A stretch of DNA of 64,000 nucleotides from Saccharothrix sp. ST-888 (lineage in GTDB: Bacteria; Actinomycetota; Actinomycetes; Streptomycetales; Streptomycetaceae), in assembly GCF_000955975.1 (NCBI RefSeq), contig NZ_JYJF01000004.1, forward strand, positions 62,001-126,000, given 5' to 3'. The notes beneath the pieces were generated by a model. It had not been told where the DNA came from. It did no database searches and worked only from the letters and a program-made list of their open reading frames with translations. Positions within the stretch are counted from its first letter, which is position 1, and every line of letters begins with the position of its first letter. Shown here piece after piece: positions 43,012 through 52,475 of this stretch. The translations under genes were made by a program, and so were the position numbers.

Positions 43012-44703
43012 CTATGACGCCGGCCGGCCGGTTTCGGGTCCGAGCGGCGGCCCGGCGGTGACCTCGCTGCGCAGGGCGCGCTTGACGATCTTCCCGGTCG
43101 GGTTGCGGGGCAGTTCCGTGCTGCGCAGGAACACGTGTGCGGGCACCTTGAAGGCGGCCAGCCGGGCGGCGACGTGGTCGCGCAGCCCGTCCGCGTCGAC
43201 GGACGAGCCCGGTCGGAGGACCACCACGGCGGCGACCTCCTCGCCGAGCACCGGGTGCGGTACGCCGATCACGGCGGCGTCCGCGACCTCGGGGTGGTCG
43301 AAGAGCACGCCTTCGACCTCGACGCAGTACACGTTCTCGCCGCCCCTGATCACCATGTCCTTCAGCCGGTCGACGATGTAGACCTCGCCGTCCCGCAGGC
43401 GGGCCAGGTCACCGGTGCGGAACCAGCCGTCGGTGAAGGCGGCTGCGGTGGCCTCGGGGTTGTTGCGGTAGCCGCTGAAGATCGGCTGGCCGCGCAGCCA
43501 GAGTTCGCCGATCTCGCCGTCCGGGAGGGCGATGCCGGTCGGGCCGGCGATCCTGATCTCGACGGCGGGGGCGGGGTGGCCGATGCTGTCGGGCTGTTCC
43601 AGGTAGCGGGCGCCGAGGTTGGCGATCACGCCGCCGCAGGTCTCGGTGAGCCCGTAGCCGTTGCGGGCCTCCACCCGGCCGTCGAAGCGGCGGGCGATCC
43701 GCCGGGCCAGTTCGGGCGGGGCGGCGGCACCGCCGGTGCTGATCGCGCGCAGGCTGTCCAGCGGCGCTCCGGCGGCATCCGCCGCGTCGAGCAGGCCGAG
43801 CGTGGTGGCGGGGACCCCGTAGTAGGCGGTGACCCGGTGCTCGGCGATCAGCCGGAGTGCCTCGGCCGGGTCCCACCTGTGCATCAGCACCACGGCGCCG
43901 CCGCTCGCCATCAGCGGGAACAGCGCGGTGAACGCCGCGACATGGAAGAACGGGTAGGTCATCAGCGCGGTGTGCACCGGCACCCGGGCCGGGTCCAGGT
44001 CCGAGCAGATCATCGAACCCAGGGCGAAGAAGCGGGGGTTGAGGGCGGCCGCGCACCAGGCTCGGTGGGTGGCGGCAACCCCCTTGGGGTGTCCGGTGGT
44101 TCCCGAGGTGTAGAGCAGGGTGGCCTGGTCCTCGGGGGAGGGCTCGGCCTCTGGGGCGGCCAGACCGTCGAGCGGAAGCTCCTCCAGCCGGTCGTGCGCC
44201 GACCCGGGGGTCCGGACGGTGAGCAGCGGCACGCCGTGGGCGGCGGCCCAGGGGCCGGTCCGCTCGGTGCGCTCGCGGTCGGCGACGATCAGCCCGGGGC
44301 CGCAGTCGTCCAGTGCGTACGCGAGTTCCTCGGCCTCCCACCAGGCGTTCAGCGGGACGGCCACCAGTCCGGCCAACTGGGCTGCCCAGAAGGCGATCTG
44401 CCATTCGGGGAGGTTCCGCATGGCGATCACCACCCGGTCGCCGGGCCGCAGGCGGTACCTCTCGCGGTAGTGGTGGGCGAGGGCGGCGGCGGTCGCGTGG
44501 TGCTCGGCGTAGGTCAGCCGGCCGGAGCCGGCGATCAGGAACGGGCGGTCGCCGTGCGCCAGCGTGGCGTCCAGCAACTCCCGCAGGGTGTGCGGGCCTT
44601 GCCGGTAGCGCGGGCCGTCCGGGGTGTCGAAGGTCTCGAAGGGGGCGCCGGGCGCACGGAGTGCGGCCCGGACCCGGACGAGCTTGGCGAGCACAGCTGT
44701 CAT
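43012..44703 (-). CDS. Long-chain acyl-CoA synthetase / AMP-binding enzyme (FadD-like)
   Basis: The 563-residue adenylate-forming enzyme has the AMP-binding P-loop LLYTSGTTGHPKGV, the core YGLTETCG motif, the hinge YIVDRLKDMVIRGGENVYCVEVE and the C-terminal catalytic lysine in NPTGKIVKRAL. It should activate fatty or aryl acids to acyl-CoA. The ATG at 44703 follows GAGGACG. It is downstream of an acyl-CoA dehydrogenase gene on the same strand (123 bp gap), so the pair probably forms an acid-degradation operon under the divergent TetR. Confidence 0.9.
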   Translation of the reverse strand: MTAVLAKLVRVRAALRAPGAPFETFDTPDGPRYRQGPHTLRELLDATLAHGDRPFLIAGSGRLTYAEHHATAAALAHHYRERYRLRPGDRVVIAMRNLPEWQIAFWAAQLAGLVAVPLNAWWEAEELAYALDDCGPGLIVADRERTERTGPWAAAHGVPLLTVRTPGSAHDRLEELPLDGLAAPEAEPSPEDQATLLYTSGTTGHPKGVAATHRAWCAAALNPRFFALGSMICSDLDPARVPVHTALMTYPFFHVAAFTALFPLMASGGAVVLMHRWDPAEALRLIAEHRVTAYYGVPATTLGLLDAADAAGAPLDSLRAISTGGAAAPPELARRIARRFDGRVEARNGYGLTETCGGVIANLGARYLEQPDSIGHPAPAVEIRIAGPTGIALPDGEIGELWLRGQPIFSGYRNNPEATAAAFTDGWFRTGDLARLRDGEVYIVDRLKDMVIRGGENVYCVEVEGVLFDHPEVADAAVIGVPHPVLGEEVAAVVVLRPGSSVDADGLRDHVAARLAAFKVPAHVFLRSTELPRNPTGKIVKRALRSEVTAGPPLGPETGRPAS

Positions 44704-44826
44704 GACGTCCTCGGTGCGGCGGCTCGGGAAGTCGTGGGCGGGGCCGGCGGCGGGCCCATGGGGGAAGCCCGCTGCCGGAGACACGGCGGCCGGTCGGCGC
44801 GCGGCCGCCGCGCGTGTCGGTGGGCC

Positions 44827-45984
44827 CTACAGGCCCAGGGACTTGGCGATGATGGTCTTCATGACCTCGCTGGTGCCGCCGTAGATTCTGAAGACCCGGT
44901 TGTCGGTGTAGAGGCGGGCGATCGGGTACTCCAGGATGTAGCCGTAACCGCCGTGCAGCTGAAGGCACTTGTCGATCACCTGGGAGGCGGACTCGGTGCA
45001 GAACAGCTTGGTCGCCGCGGCGTCCGCGACGGTCAGCTCGCCGTTCTGGTAGAGCTCCAGGGCCCGGTCCACCATCGACTGCTGGGCCACCACCTGGGCC
45101 TCGCAGTCGGCCAGGCTGAACTTGGTGTTCTGGAACTCGGCCACCGCCTGGCCGAACACCTTGCGCTCCTTGACGTAGCTCACCGCGAAGCGCACCGCGG
45201 CGGCCGCGGACGCGTACGCTCCGACGGCGATCGCCAGCCGCTCCTGCACCAGGTTGTGGGTGAGGTAGCCGAACGCCTTGCCCTCCTCGCCCAGCAGGTC
45301 CTCCACCGGCACCTTGACGTCGGTGAAGGAGAGTTCGGCGGTGTCCGAGGTGCGCAGGCCGATCTTCTGGAGCTTGCGGCCGACCGCGTAGCCGGGCGAG
45401 GTGGTGTCGACGCAGAGGATCGACAGGCCGGCCCGGCGGTCCTTGGGGTCGTACGGCGCGGTGCGGCAGACCACCAGCACCAGGTCGGCCAGGACGCCGC
45501 CGGTGATGAAGGTCTTGGCGCCGTTCAGGACGTAGTGGGTGCCGTCCTCGGAGAGCTTCGCCGTGGTGGTGATCCCCGCCAGGTCCGAGCCGGCGCCCGG
45601 CTCGGTCATCGCGATCGCCGTCATGATGTCGCCCGAGACGAAGCCGGGCAGCCAGCGCTGCTTCTGCTCCTCGTCCGCGTACTCCAGGAGGTAGGGCAGC
45701 ACCAGGCCGGTGTGCACACCGGAGGAGCCGAAGGTGACGCCCGCGCGGGCGCACTCCTCGCTGACCACCGCCTGGTACTTGAAGCCGGTCTCGCCCGCGC
45801 CGCCGTACTCCTCGGGCACCTCGATGCCGTACACGCCCAGGGCACCGAGCTTGCGGTAGAAGTCGCGCGGCGGGTGGCCCGCGGCCTCCCAGCTCTCGTA
45901 GACCGGGACGACCTCCTTGGCGATGAAGCTCCGGATGGTCTCCCGGAACGCCTCGTGGTCCTCGGTGAACACGGTGCGGCGCAC
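44827..45984 (-). CDS. Long-chain-type acyl-CoA dehydrogenase
   Basis: The 385-residue flavoenzyme has the ACAD signatures AMTEPGAGSDLAGITTTA and the C-terminal LQLHGGYGYILEYPIARLYTDNRVFRIYGGTSEVMK. The site that holds the catalytic Glu in short and medium chain enzymes (YEGT) is YGGT here, while helix G has LVQERLA, the position used by long-chain and isovaleryl-CoA dehydrogenases; so a long-chain or branched substrate is likely. It oxidises acyl-CoA to enoyl-CoA using FAD. The GTG at 45984 follows GAAGGGAG; the open frame continues to 46092 but adds non-conserved residues. Confidence 0.9.
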   Translation of the reverse strand: MRRTVFTEDHEAFRETIRSFIAKEVVPVYESWEAAGHPPRDFYRKLGALGVYGIEVPEEYGGAGETGFKYQAVVSEECARAGVTFGSSGVHTGLVLPYLLEYADEEQKQRWLPGFVSGDIMTAIAMTEPGAGSDLAGITTTAKLSEDGTHYVLNGAKTFITGGVLADLVLVVCRTAPYDPKDRRAGLSILCVDTTSPGYAVGRKLQKIGLRTSDTAELSFTDVKVPVEDLLGEEGKAFGYLTHNLVQERLAIAVGAYASAAAAVRFAVSYVKERKVFGQAVAEFQNTKFSLADCEAQVVAQQSMVDRALELYQNGELTVADAAATKLFCTESASQVIDKCLQLHGGYGYILEYPIARLYTDNRVFRIYGGTSEVMKTIIAKSLGL

Positions 45985-46165
45985 GGTGGCGCTCCCTTCG
46001 TGGTGCCCGTTGATCGCCTCATAAGTTAATCCCGGGTAGCTTCGGCTGTCCAGCATCGGAGTGCCTCTTCTTCGCTGATCAGGGGCGGCCAAGTGAATCC
46101 TTGCTAGCCTGGGGCGAAAAGCCGGCCCGGGGCGAACGGCCGGGGCCGATCGCGAGGGGGCGTAC

Positions 46166-47356
46166 GTGACGACGGAACGGGAGGTCGTGCGCAGGCCGCC
46201 CGGACGCGGGGCGCAGATCCTCGCGGTGGCGAGCGGGCAGTTCCACCGGCGGGGCTACCACCAGATCTCGATGGCGGAGGTCGCCGCCGAGGTCGGCATC
46301 ACCGCCCCCGCGCTCTACCGGCACTACCGGAGCAAGCCCGAACTCCTGCTCCGGGCCGTGGAGTCGGACCTCTCCGCGCTCCGTGCGGCGGTCCGCGCCG
46401 GCCACCGGGACCTCGGCGGGCTGTGTGCCGCGCTCGCCGCCGTCGCCGTGCAGCACCGCGCGCTCGGCACCCTGTGGCAGCGCGACGCCAGGCTGCTGCC
46501 CGCCGCCCAGCGTGCCGAGCTGTGGGGGCGGTTGCGCGAGGACGTCGGCCGGATGGCCGGGGTGGTCTCCGCCGCCCGGCCCGAACTCCCCCCGCAGGAC
46601 GCCGAGTTCCTCTGCTGGTCGATGCTCTCCGCGTACGGGAGCCTCTCGTACCACAGCTTCGCGCCGCCCCGGCGCCGCTTCGAGCGGCTGCTCCAGGAGA
46701 TCGGCGGCGCGGTGCTCGCCGTCACCCCGGACGGCCGCCCCGACGGCCGCCCGGCCCGCCCGGTGGACGCCCCGGCGGAGTCCGCGCGGACGGAGTCCAG
46801 GCGCGAGGAACTGCTGACCGCCGCCGTCCGGCTGTTCCACGAGCGCGGCTTCGACAACGTCAGTACCGATCAACTCGGCGCCGCCGTCGGCATTTCGGGG
46901 CCCAGCGTGTACAAGCACTTCGACACCAAGGCCGACCTGCTCGCCGCCACCCTGGTCCGCAGCCGCGAACGGCTCTGGCACGAGGTCGAGGGGGCGATCG
47001 CGGCCGGCGGTGCACCCGGCGAGGCGCTCGCCGCCGGGCTGTGCGCGTACGTCGACTTCGCGCTGCGCCACCGGCACTACCTGGGCGTGATGCTCAGCGA
47101 GACCGAGCGGCTGGCCGAGCCGGACCGCAGGGCGGCGGTCGACTTCCGCCGGAACTTCCTGCGCACCTGGGTCGGCCTGCTCCGCCAGGTGCGGCCCGGG
47201 TTCGAGAGCGCGGAGGCGCGGATCCGGGTGCACGCGATGTTCGCGCTGGTCAACGACGGGGTGCGGAACCGGGCGGGCGGCGCCAGGCCCGATCTGGCGG
47301 GCGTCCTGGTCGAGTCGGGCCGCGCCGTCCTCGGTCTGGCGGAGAGCCGCCCCTGA
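46166..47356 (+). CDS. Double-headed TetR-family regulator
   Basis: The 396-residue protein contains two complete TetR DNA-binding domains in tandem: one at about 16-63 (ILAVASGQFHRRGYHQISMAEVAAEVGITAPALYRHYRSKPELL) and a second at about 213-262 (LLTAAVRLFHERGFDNVSTDQLGAAVGISGPSVYKHFDTKADLL), each followed by its own helical domain. It is divergent from the acyl-CoA dehydrogenase and synthetase genes with a 181-bp shared gap, so it probably regulates them in response to an acyl-CoA. The GTG follows GAGGGGGCG. Confidence 0.85.
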   Translation: MTTEREVVRRPPGRGAQILAVASGQFHRRGYHQISMAEVAAEVGITAPALYRHYRSKPELLLRAVESDLSALRAAVRAGHRDLGGLCAALAAVAVQHRALGTLWQRDARLLPAAQRAELWGRLREDVGRMAGVVSAARPELPPQDAEFLCWSMLSAYGSLSYHSFAPPRRRFERLLQEIGGAVLAVTPDGRPDGRPARPVDAPAESARTESRREELLTAAVRLFHERGFDNVSTDQLGAAVGISGPSVYKHFDTKADLLAATLVRSRERLWHEVEGAIAAGGAPGEALAAGLCAYVDFALRHRHYLGVMLSETERLAEPDRRAAVDFRRNFLRTWVGLLRQVRPGFESAEARIRVHAMFALVNDGVRNRAGGARPDLAGVLVESGRAVLGLAESRP

Positions 47357-47421
47357 CCGCGTCCGGGGTGCGGGGGAAGGGAGGGGCCCGCCCGGTCACT
47401 GACTCGGCGGCATGGGTCGGC

Positions 47422-47739
47422 TCAGTAGAGGACGAAGGGGTAGTACACGTGGTGCGCCAGGTTGCCGTTGCCCTGGAGGGCACCGACGGCACCTGCGTTC
47501 CCGGCGACGCCGAGGCTGTTGTTCTGGTTGCCGCCGCCCGAGCCGGTGGCGGTCTGCTGGCTCCCGGTGCCGTTGCCGTTGATGCTGCCGACGACGTTGC
47601 CGGAGCCGACGTTGCTCACCACGCTGCCGTTGGAGTGGTGCTCGGCGGCGGCGCCGTTGTCGGCCTGGGCGGTGCCGAATCCGGTGATGAGGAACGCGCC
47701 GAGGGCGGTGACGACGGTGGCTGCGCGAATACGGGACAC
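47422..47739 (-). CDS. Secreted Gly/Asn-rich protein
   Basis: The 105-residue product has a Sec signal peptide (VSRIRAATVVTALGAFLITGFGTAQA) and a mature part of about 79 residues dominated by Gly, Asn, Ser and Val (VVSNVGSGNVVGSINGNGTGSQQTATGSGGG...), ending in the aromatic motif HHVYYPFVLY. It has no cysteine. Composition is reminiscent of amyloid-forming surface proteins, but it is not a chaplin or a rodlin by sequence. The GTG follows AGGGAG. Function unknown. Confidence 0.7.
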   Translation of the reverse strand: MSRIRAATVVTALGAFLITGFGTAQADNGAAAEHHSNGSVVSNVGSGNVVGSINGNGTGSQQTATGSGGGNQNNSLGVAGNAGAVGALQGNGNLAHHVYYPFVLY

Positions 47740-48094
47740 GGTGGTCTCCCTGCTGACTGGTGCGAATTGTGACGCCGACGGGGTGGCCGCCCCGGATGCG
47801 CCGGTTCCTGACGCCGCGTGACAAGCATTCACCGATCGGCCGATTGACTTCAATGGATCACCGGCTGGTTCCCCCGTTCGTGTCACCCGGAGGGAATATC
47901 GCGCCGTGGGCCCGGGCCGGTCCGAGTGGGTGGCGAACCCCTGGAATTCCACCGGGAATCGGCAATCTCCCCCCTCCCGGCGAGGCCGGCCACGAGGCAC
48001 CGTTACGTCAATATGGAGTTGACCGGTTCACGTCGCATGAATAGCGCCTGAAATCGGTGGTCGAAGGATTGTCGTACTGGCAGACTGGGGCCTC
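47740..48094. promoter_or_regulatory. 355-bp divergent region with candidate promoter of the Hsp90 operon
   Basis: No gene is supported. On the plus strand TTGACC at 48019-48024 and TAGCGC at 48042-48047 are 17 bp apart, placing a start site near 48054 and a leader of about 40 bases before the Hsp90-like gene. A second TTGACT near 47855 has no matching -10. No HspR or CIRCE-type heat-shock element was recognised. Confidence 0.45.
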
Positions 48095-50020
48095 ATGTCT
48101 GAAGGTCTCCAGTCCGGGCAGCAGCCTGATCGCGATCTGCGTACGACCGAGGTCGATCTCGGCGGCCTGGTCGGCGTGCTCGCCACCCACCTGTACTCCA
48201 CCCCCCTGGTCGCGCTGCGCGAACTCGTCCAGAACGCCCACGACTCGCACACCCGCCGCAGGCTGGAGGACCCCGACTGCACCGCCGAGGCGGTGATCCG
48301 GGTCCGCGGCGACGCCGCGCGGCGCACCGTCGCCATCGAGGACACCGGCGCCGGACTCACCGAACCCGAGATCCACTCCTACCTGGCCACCGTCGGCACC
48401 GGCTACACCCGGCTGCTCCGCGAGGTGACCGGGGACCAGAGCCTGATCGGCGCCTTCGGCCTGGGCTTCCTCTCCGCCTTCTCGGTGGCCGAGGAGGTCA
48501 CCGTCACCACCACCTCGCACCGCGAGCCCGGCGCCGGCCACCGCTACCGCAGCCGCGGCGGCGAGCAGTACAGCGTCGAGAAGGTCGCCCCGCGCCCCGT
48601 CCCCGGCACCGTGGTCGAGCTGCTGCTCAAGCCCGAACACGCCCACCTCGCCGACGAGTACGCGCTGCGCGAGGCGCTCGGCCGGTACTGCGTGCTGCTG
48701 CCCATCCCGGTCCACGTCGGCGAGGACGAGACGCCGGTCAACGACGTCCCCGTGCCCTGGCGGTACGAGCCGCCGGGGGACCGGTACGCCGCCCGGATGC
48801 GCTTCGCCACCGCCTTCGGCCGCCGCTTCGAGCCGCTCGCCGCCTTCCCGGTCACCCCCGTCGAGGGCTCGACCGACGCCGTCGGTCTGCTCTGGGTCCA
48901 GGACGGCGGCACCTACGGCAGCAGCGACAACCGCGACCTGTCGGTCTACCTGCGTGGCATGCTGCTCTCCGAGGACGCCCGCGACCTGCTGCCCGGCTGG
49001 GCCGGGTTCATCGGCGGCGTCATCGAGTCCACCCGCCTCACCCCGACCGCCAGCCGCGAGGACCTCCAGCACGACGAGCACTACCGCGCACTCCAACAGG
49101 CCCTCGCCGACGCCGTCGTGGACGGCCTGTACGAGACCGCCCGGCTGCACCCGGCCGCCTGGCGCCGGATCCTCGCCCGGCACGGCCAGGACCTGCTCGG
49201 CGCCGCGCTCTGCGACGACCGGCTGTTCACCCTGCTCGCCGACGACGTCCCGGTCCCCACCTCGCAGGGCGACCTGACGGCCGGTGCGCTGCGCGCGGCC
49301 GGCGGCGGTGCGGTGCACGTCGCGCTCGGCAGCGGCGGCGGCTTCGAGGAGATGCTCTACCGGGCCATGCAGGTACCGATCGCCCGCGGCGACCGGTACG
49401 CCGTGCTGCCGTTCCTGCGCCGCTACGCCCAGCTGCGCGGCTGCCGGATCGTCGAACTCGGCAGCGAGAGCGGCAACCGCGAGCTGTTCCGCGACCCCGA
49501 GCAGCCGCTGCCCGCCGAGGAGGCCGCCTGGCTCGGGGCCGCCCTCGCCGACCCGGGCGAACAGCTGGTCCCGGCCCGCTTCGACCCGCCGGGCCTGCCG
49601 CTCGTCCTGGTCCCCGACCGGGAGGCCGAGCTCAAGGCCAGGATCGAGGACGACCAGGCCGACGCCCGCATCCCGTCCGCCGCGCTCCGGCTCGCCCGCG
49701 CCTTCACCGCGAAGACCGACGGCACCGTCAAGGCCAGGCTCTACCTCAACCTCGCCTCGCCCGCCGTCGACCGGCTGCTCACCGCCTACCGCACCGGACA
49801 CACCGGCAGCACCACGGCGGCCGGGCTGCTGCGCTCGCTGAAGGTCATCATGGCGGCGGCCTCCGGCTCCCCGGCCGGCGACCTGACGGCCGCTCTGGCG
49901 GGTGTCGGCACCGCCGTGGCGGCGCTCACCGCAGCCGTGCCGGAGGGACTGTCAGTGGTGCCGGACACACTGTCCGGAAGCGACCGGCACAATGCGACGC
50001 AGGGGGAGGAGACCGCATGA
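48095..50020 (+). CDS. Hsp90-family ATPase (HtpG-like) of a chaperone/TPR operon
   Basis: The 641-residue protein has the Hsp90 GHKL ATPase domain: LRELVQNAHDS with catalytic Glu 43 and metal-binding Asn 47, EDTGAGL with Asp 83, and the lid/G2 region IGAFGLGFLSAFSVAEEV at 118-135. The middle domain keeps the arginine loop (STRLTPTASREDLQ) needed for ATP hydrolysis. The last 200 residues differ from HtpG and are rich in Ala and Leu. It should therefore be an active Hsp90-type ATPase. Its stop codon overlaps the start of the TPR gene (ATGA), so both are made together. ATG 48095 has only a weak site but a good promoter lies upstream. Confidence 0.85.
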   Translation: MSEGLQSGQQPDRDLRTTEVDLGGLVGVLATHLYSTPLVALRELVQNAHDSHTRRRLEDPDCTAEAVIRVRGDAARRTVAIEDTGAGLTEPEIHSYLATVGTGYTRLLREVTGDQSLIGAFGLGFLSAFSVAEEVTVTTTSHREPGAGHRYRSRGGEQYSVEKVAPRPVPGTVVELLLKPEHAHLADEYALREALGRYCVLLPIPVHVGEDETPVNDVPVPWRYEPPGDRYAARMRFATAFGRRFEPLAAFPVTPVEGSTDAVGLLWVQDGGTYGSSDNRDLSVYLRGMLLSEDARDLLPGWAGFIGGVIESTRLTPTASREDLQHDEHYRALQQALADAVVDGLYETARLHPAAWRRILARHGQDLLGAALCDDRLFTLLADDVPVPTSQGDLTAGALRAAGGGAVHVALGSGGGFEEMLYRAMQVPIARGDRYAVLPFLRRYAQLRGCRIVELGSESGNRELFRDPEQPLPAEEAAWLGAALADPGEQLVPARFDPPGLPLVLVPDREAELKARIEDDQADARIPSAALRLARAFTAKTDGTVKARLYLNLASPAVDRLLTAYRTGHTGSTTAAGLLRSLKVIMAAASGSPAGDLTAALAGVGTAVAALTAAVPEGLSVVPDTLSGSDRHNATQGEETA

Positions 50021-52407
50021 GCACCGACATCTGGGCCTGGGTCCACGACGTCCACGGTGACCTGGTGGATTCCGGCCAGCACCGGCTGGCCACCGCGCTC
50101 GCGGAGATCGCCGGGCACGCCGTCGAGGGCCGCAACGACCGGCTCGACGCGATGTACCCGGAGGCCGTCGCCTCCGCCCGCGCGCTCGGCCTGCCCTGGG
50201 TCGAGGTCTTCCTGCGCCACTGGCGGCTGCAGAACCTGCTGAACAAGCGCCACCAGGGCGAGGCCGCGATGGCCGAGGCGGTCTCGCTGCTGGAGTTCGC
50301 GCACCGCGAGGAGACCGCGAGCTGCCCGCAGTCCGTCTGCGCCGTGCAGGACTTCACCATCTGCCACGCCAACATCGACGGGCCCGGGTACGTCACCGAG
50401 CGGCTTGCCGTGCTGGAGGAGACGCTGGAGCGGGTCGAGCCCGGCCGCGCCTGCTTCGACTGCCTCTCCCGCGAGTACGCCGACACCCTGGAGGACGACG
50501 GCCGCGCCGAGCAGGCCCTGGTCCACCTCGACCGCGCGCAGTCCCGGATCAAGGCCGCGGGCCAGCAGGTCTCGCTCGCCTTCGGCCACAGCCGCGCCTC
50601 CGCGCTGTACCGGCTCGGCCGCTACCAGGACGCCCTGGCGGCCTACGACACCGCCGAGCTCGCCTACGTCTCGGGCCGCCGCACGTTGGACGACGACGAC
50701 CGCCGCAAGCTCGCCGTCGGCCGCGCCGTCATGCTCTCCGCCCTCGGCCGCACCGAGCTCGCCCTGGAGCAGCTCCCGAGCATCGAGGAGGCCGAGCGCT
50801 ACCCGGACATCCGCTACCGCTGGGCCACCGCGGTGGAGTCGCTGACCGCCGCCGGCGCCTACCCGAACGACGCCGACCTCGGCGCCCGCCTCGCCCACTG
50901 GGTCGGCTACCTGGACACCGCAGGCTCCCACCGGCCCTGCCTCAACCTGCTGCTGATCGCCGGTCGGCTCGCGGTCCGGCGCGGCGCCCGGACGGTGGCC
51001 CTGACGCTCGCGGCCACCGGCGAGCGCAAGCTGACCCGGCTGCGGCGCACCGACGGGGTCGCCGAGCAGGTCGCCGCCGTGCGCGCCGAGGCCGAGGCAC
51101 TGCCCGTCCCGCCGCTCCCGGTGCCCGTCGGCGAGCTGCTCGACTGGCTGGCCGGGCAGGAGGTCCCGGCCGAGTACGCCGCCGACCTGCTCGCCGCCGC
51201 CCATGCGGAGTCGACCGCGGGGGCACCCACGGGGGCCCGGGAGACCGACGCAGGCCAGGGGGCCGCCGCGCCGGTCACCGACCTGGTGCTCAACCTGGCC
51301 GGTGCGCTGGGCGGTCTGGGGCACACCGCTGCCGCCGCCGAGCTGCTCTGGGCCAGGCTGGAGCAGGACCACGAGCACGAGCACCTGGTCGGGGTGCTCG
51401 CCGGGGTGCTGATCGAGGCCGGTGACGGCGAGGGCGTGAAGCGGCTGGCCGACCGCCTGATGTCCCGCAGCCCGGCGGACGCCCACTGGACGCGGGCCCG
51501 CTGGGCCGCCGCCGAGGGCCGTTGGGCCGAGGTCGGCGAGCACTGCGCCGCCCTGCTGGCCGAGGATCCTTCCCGGATCAACCCGCGCCGGCTCGCCGCC
51601 TCCGCCGCGACCAGGCTCGGCGACCACGCCACCGCCCAACGGCTCTACCAGGAGCTGCTGGAGCATGCACTGCCCGCCGAGGGCACCCCGCCCGAGGAGC
51701 AGTACCGGACGGTCCAGCAGCCCGACCTCTGGCACCTGATCACCGCCGCCACGGCGAACCGGGACTGGGCGGCCGTGCGGTCGGTCGGCGCCCGGCTCGG
51801 GATCGAGTTCGAGAGCGACAGCGGTCCGGTCGACGAGGAGTGGCAGCTGGTCACGGTCCGGGCGACCAGGGACAACGGCTCCACCGCCGAACTCCCCGCG
51901 GTCCGTACCGGTCCGGCCACCGCGCGGATCCTGCCGGTGCTCGGTGCGGAGCTGCCGCTCAACCACCGGGACACCGTGGTCTTCGGTCCCGCGCTGCTCA
52001 ACGAGCCGCCCGCCGAGGGCGAGTCCGGCGAGGACTGGCGGCCCGCCTTCGAGCTGCTCACCCTGCTCGACCCGGCCGGCTACACCACCTACTGGCTGGA
52101 CGGCGGCTGGCCGGGCGGCGACGCCTGGGGCGCGCTGCGCGAGGCCCTCGGCGAGGCGGGCTACGGCCTCTGGGCCTACAGCAACGGCGAGTACACGATC
52201 ACCGACCCGGCGGACGAGGACGGCGCGCTGCCCGGCGTCTACGCCGCGCTCGGTGTGCCGCCGACCGCCTCGGCGGTCGAGGCGGACGCGCTGCTCTCCC
52301 GGCTGACGGCAGCCTGGGAGCACCCGCTGAGCTGGCTCGACCTGGCCGAGACGGCGGGCGTCGAGGTGGCCCGCCACCAGGGGATCGTCGACCGCTACGG
52401 GCTCTGA
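50017..52407 (+). CDS. Large TPR-repeat protein coupled to the Hsp90-like ATPase
   Basis: The 796-residue protein is mostly helical repeats of TPR type (e.g. ALVHLDRAQ...SALYRLGRYQDALAAYDTAEL at about 167-215 and further repeats around 430-545), followed by a C-terminal alpha/beta domain from about 590. Near the N-terminus cysteines cluster at 103, 108, 116, 146 and 149 with His 117 (CX4C-X7-CH ... CX2C), which could bind zinc or an iron-sulfur cluster. In eukaryotes many Hsp90 co-chaperones are TPR proteins, so a client-handing role is plausible by analogy only. Translation is coupled to the upstream gene. Confidence 0.8.
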   Translation: MSTDIWAWVHDVHGDLVDSGQHRLATALAEIAGHAVEGRNDRLDAMYPEAVASARALGLPWVEVFLRHWRLQNLLNKRHQGEAAMAEAVSLLEFAHREETASCPQSVCAVQDFTICHANIDGPGYVTERLAVLEETLERVEPGRACFDCLSREYADTLEDDGRAEQALVHLDRAQSRIKAAGQQVSLAFGHSRASALYRLGRYQDALAAYDTAELAYVSGRRTLDDDDRRKLAVGRAVMLSALGRTELALEQLPSIEEAERYPDIRYRWATAVESLTAAGAYPNDADLGARLAHWVGYLDTAGSHRPCLNLLLIAGRLAVRRGARTVALTLAATGERKLTRLRRTDGVAEQVAAVRAEAEALPVPPLPVPVGELLDWLAGQEVPAEYAADLLAAAHAESTAGAPTGARETDAGQGAAAPVTDLVLNLAGALGGLGHTAAAAELLWARLEQDHEHEHLVGVLAGVLIEAGDGEGVKRLADRLMSRSPADAHWTRARWAAAEGRWAEVGEHCAALLAEDPSRINPRRLAASAATRLGDHATAQRLYQELLEHALPAEGTPPEEQYRTVQQPDLWHLITAATANRDWAAVRSVGARLGIEFESDSGPVDEEWQLVTVRATRDNGSTAELPAVRTGPATARILPVLGAELPLNHRDTVVFGPALLNEPPAEGESGEDWRPAFELLTLLDPAGYTTYWLDGGWPGGDAWGALREALGEAGYGLWAYSNGEYTITDPADEDGALPGVYAALGVPPTASAVEADALLSRLTAAWEHPLSWLDLAETAGVEVARHQGIVDRYGL

Positions 52408-52475
52408 GCGCGGCCCCCGGAGGCGTACGCCGCCGACGCGCCGTCAGGCCAGGCAGCCGTCGGACCGTCCAGCCG

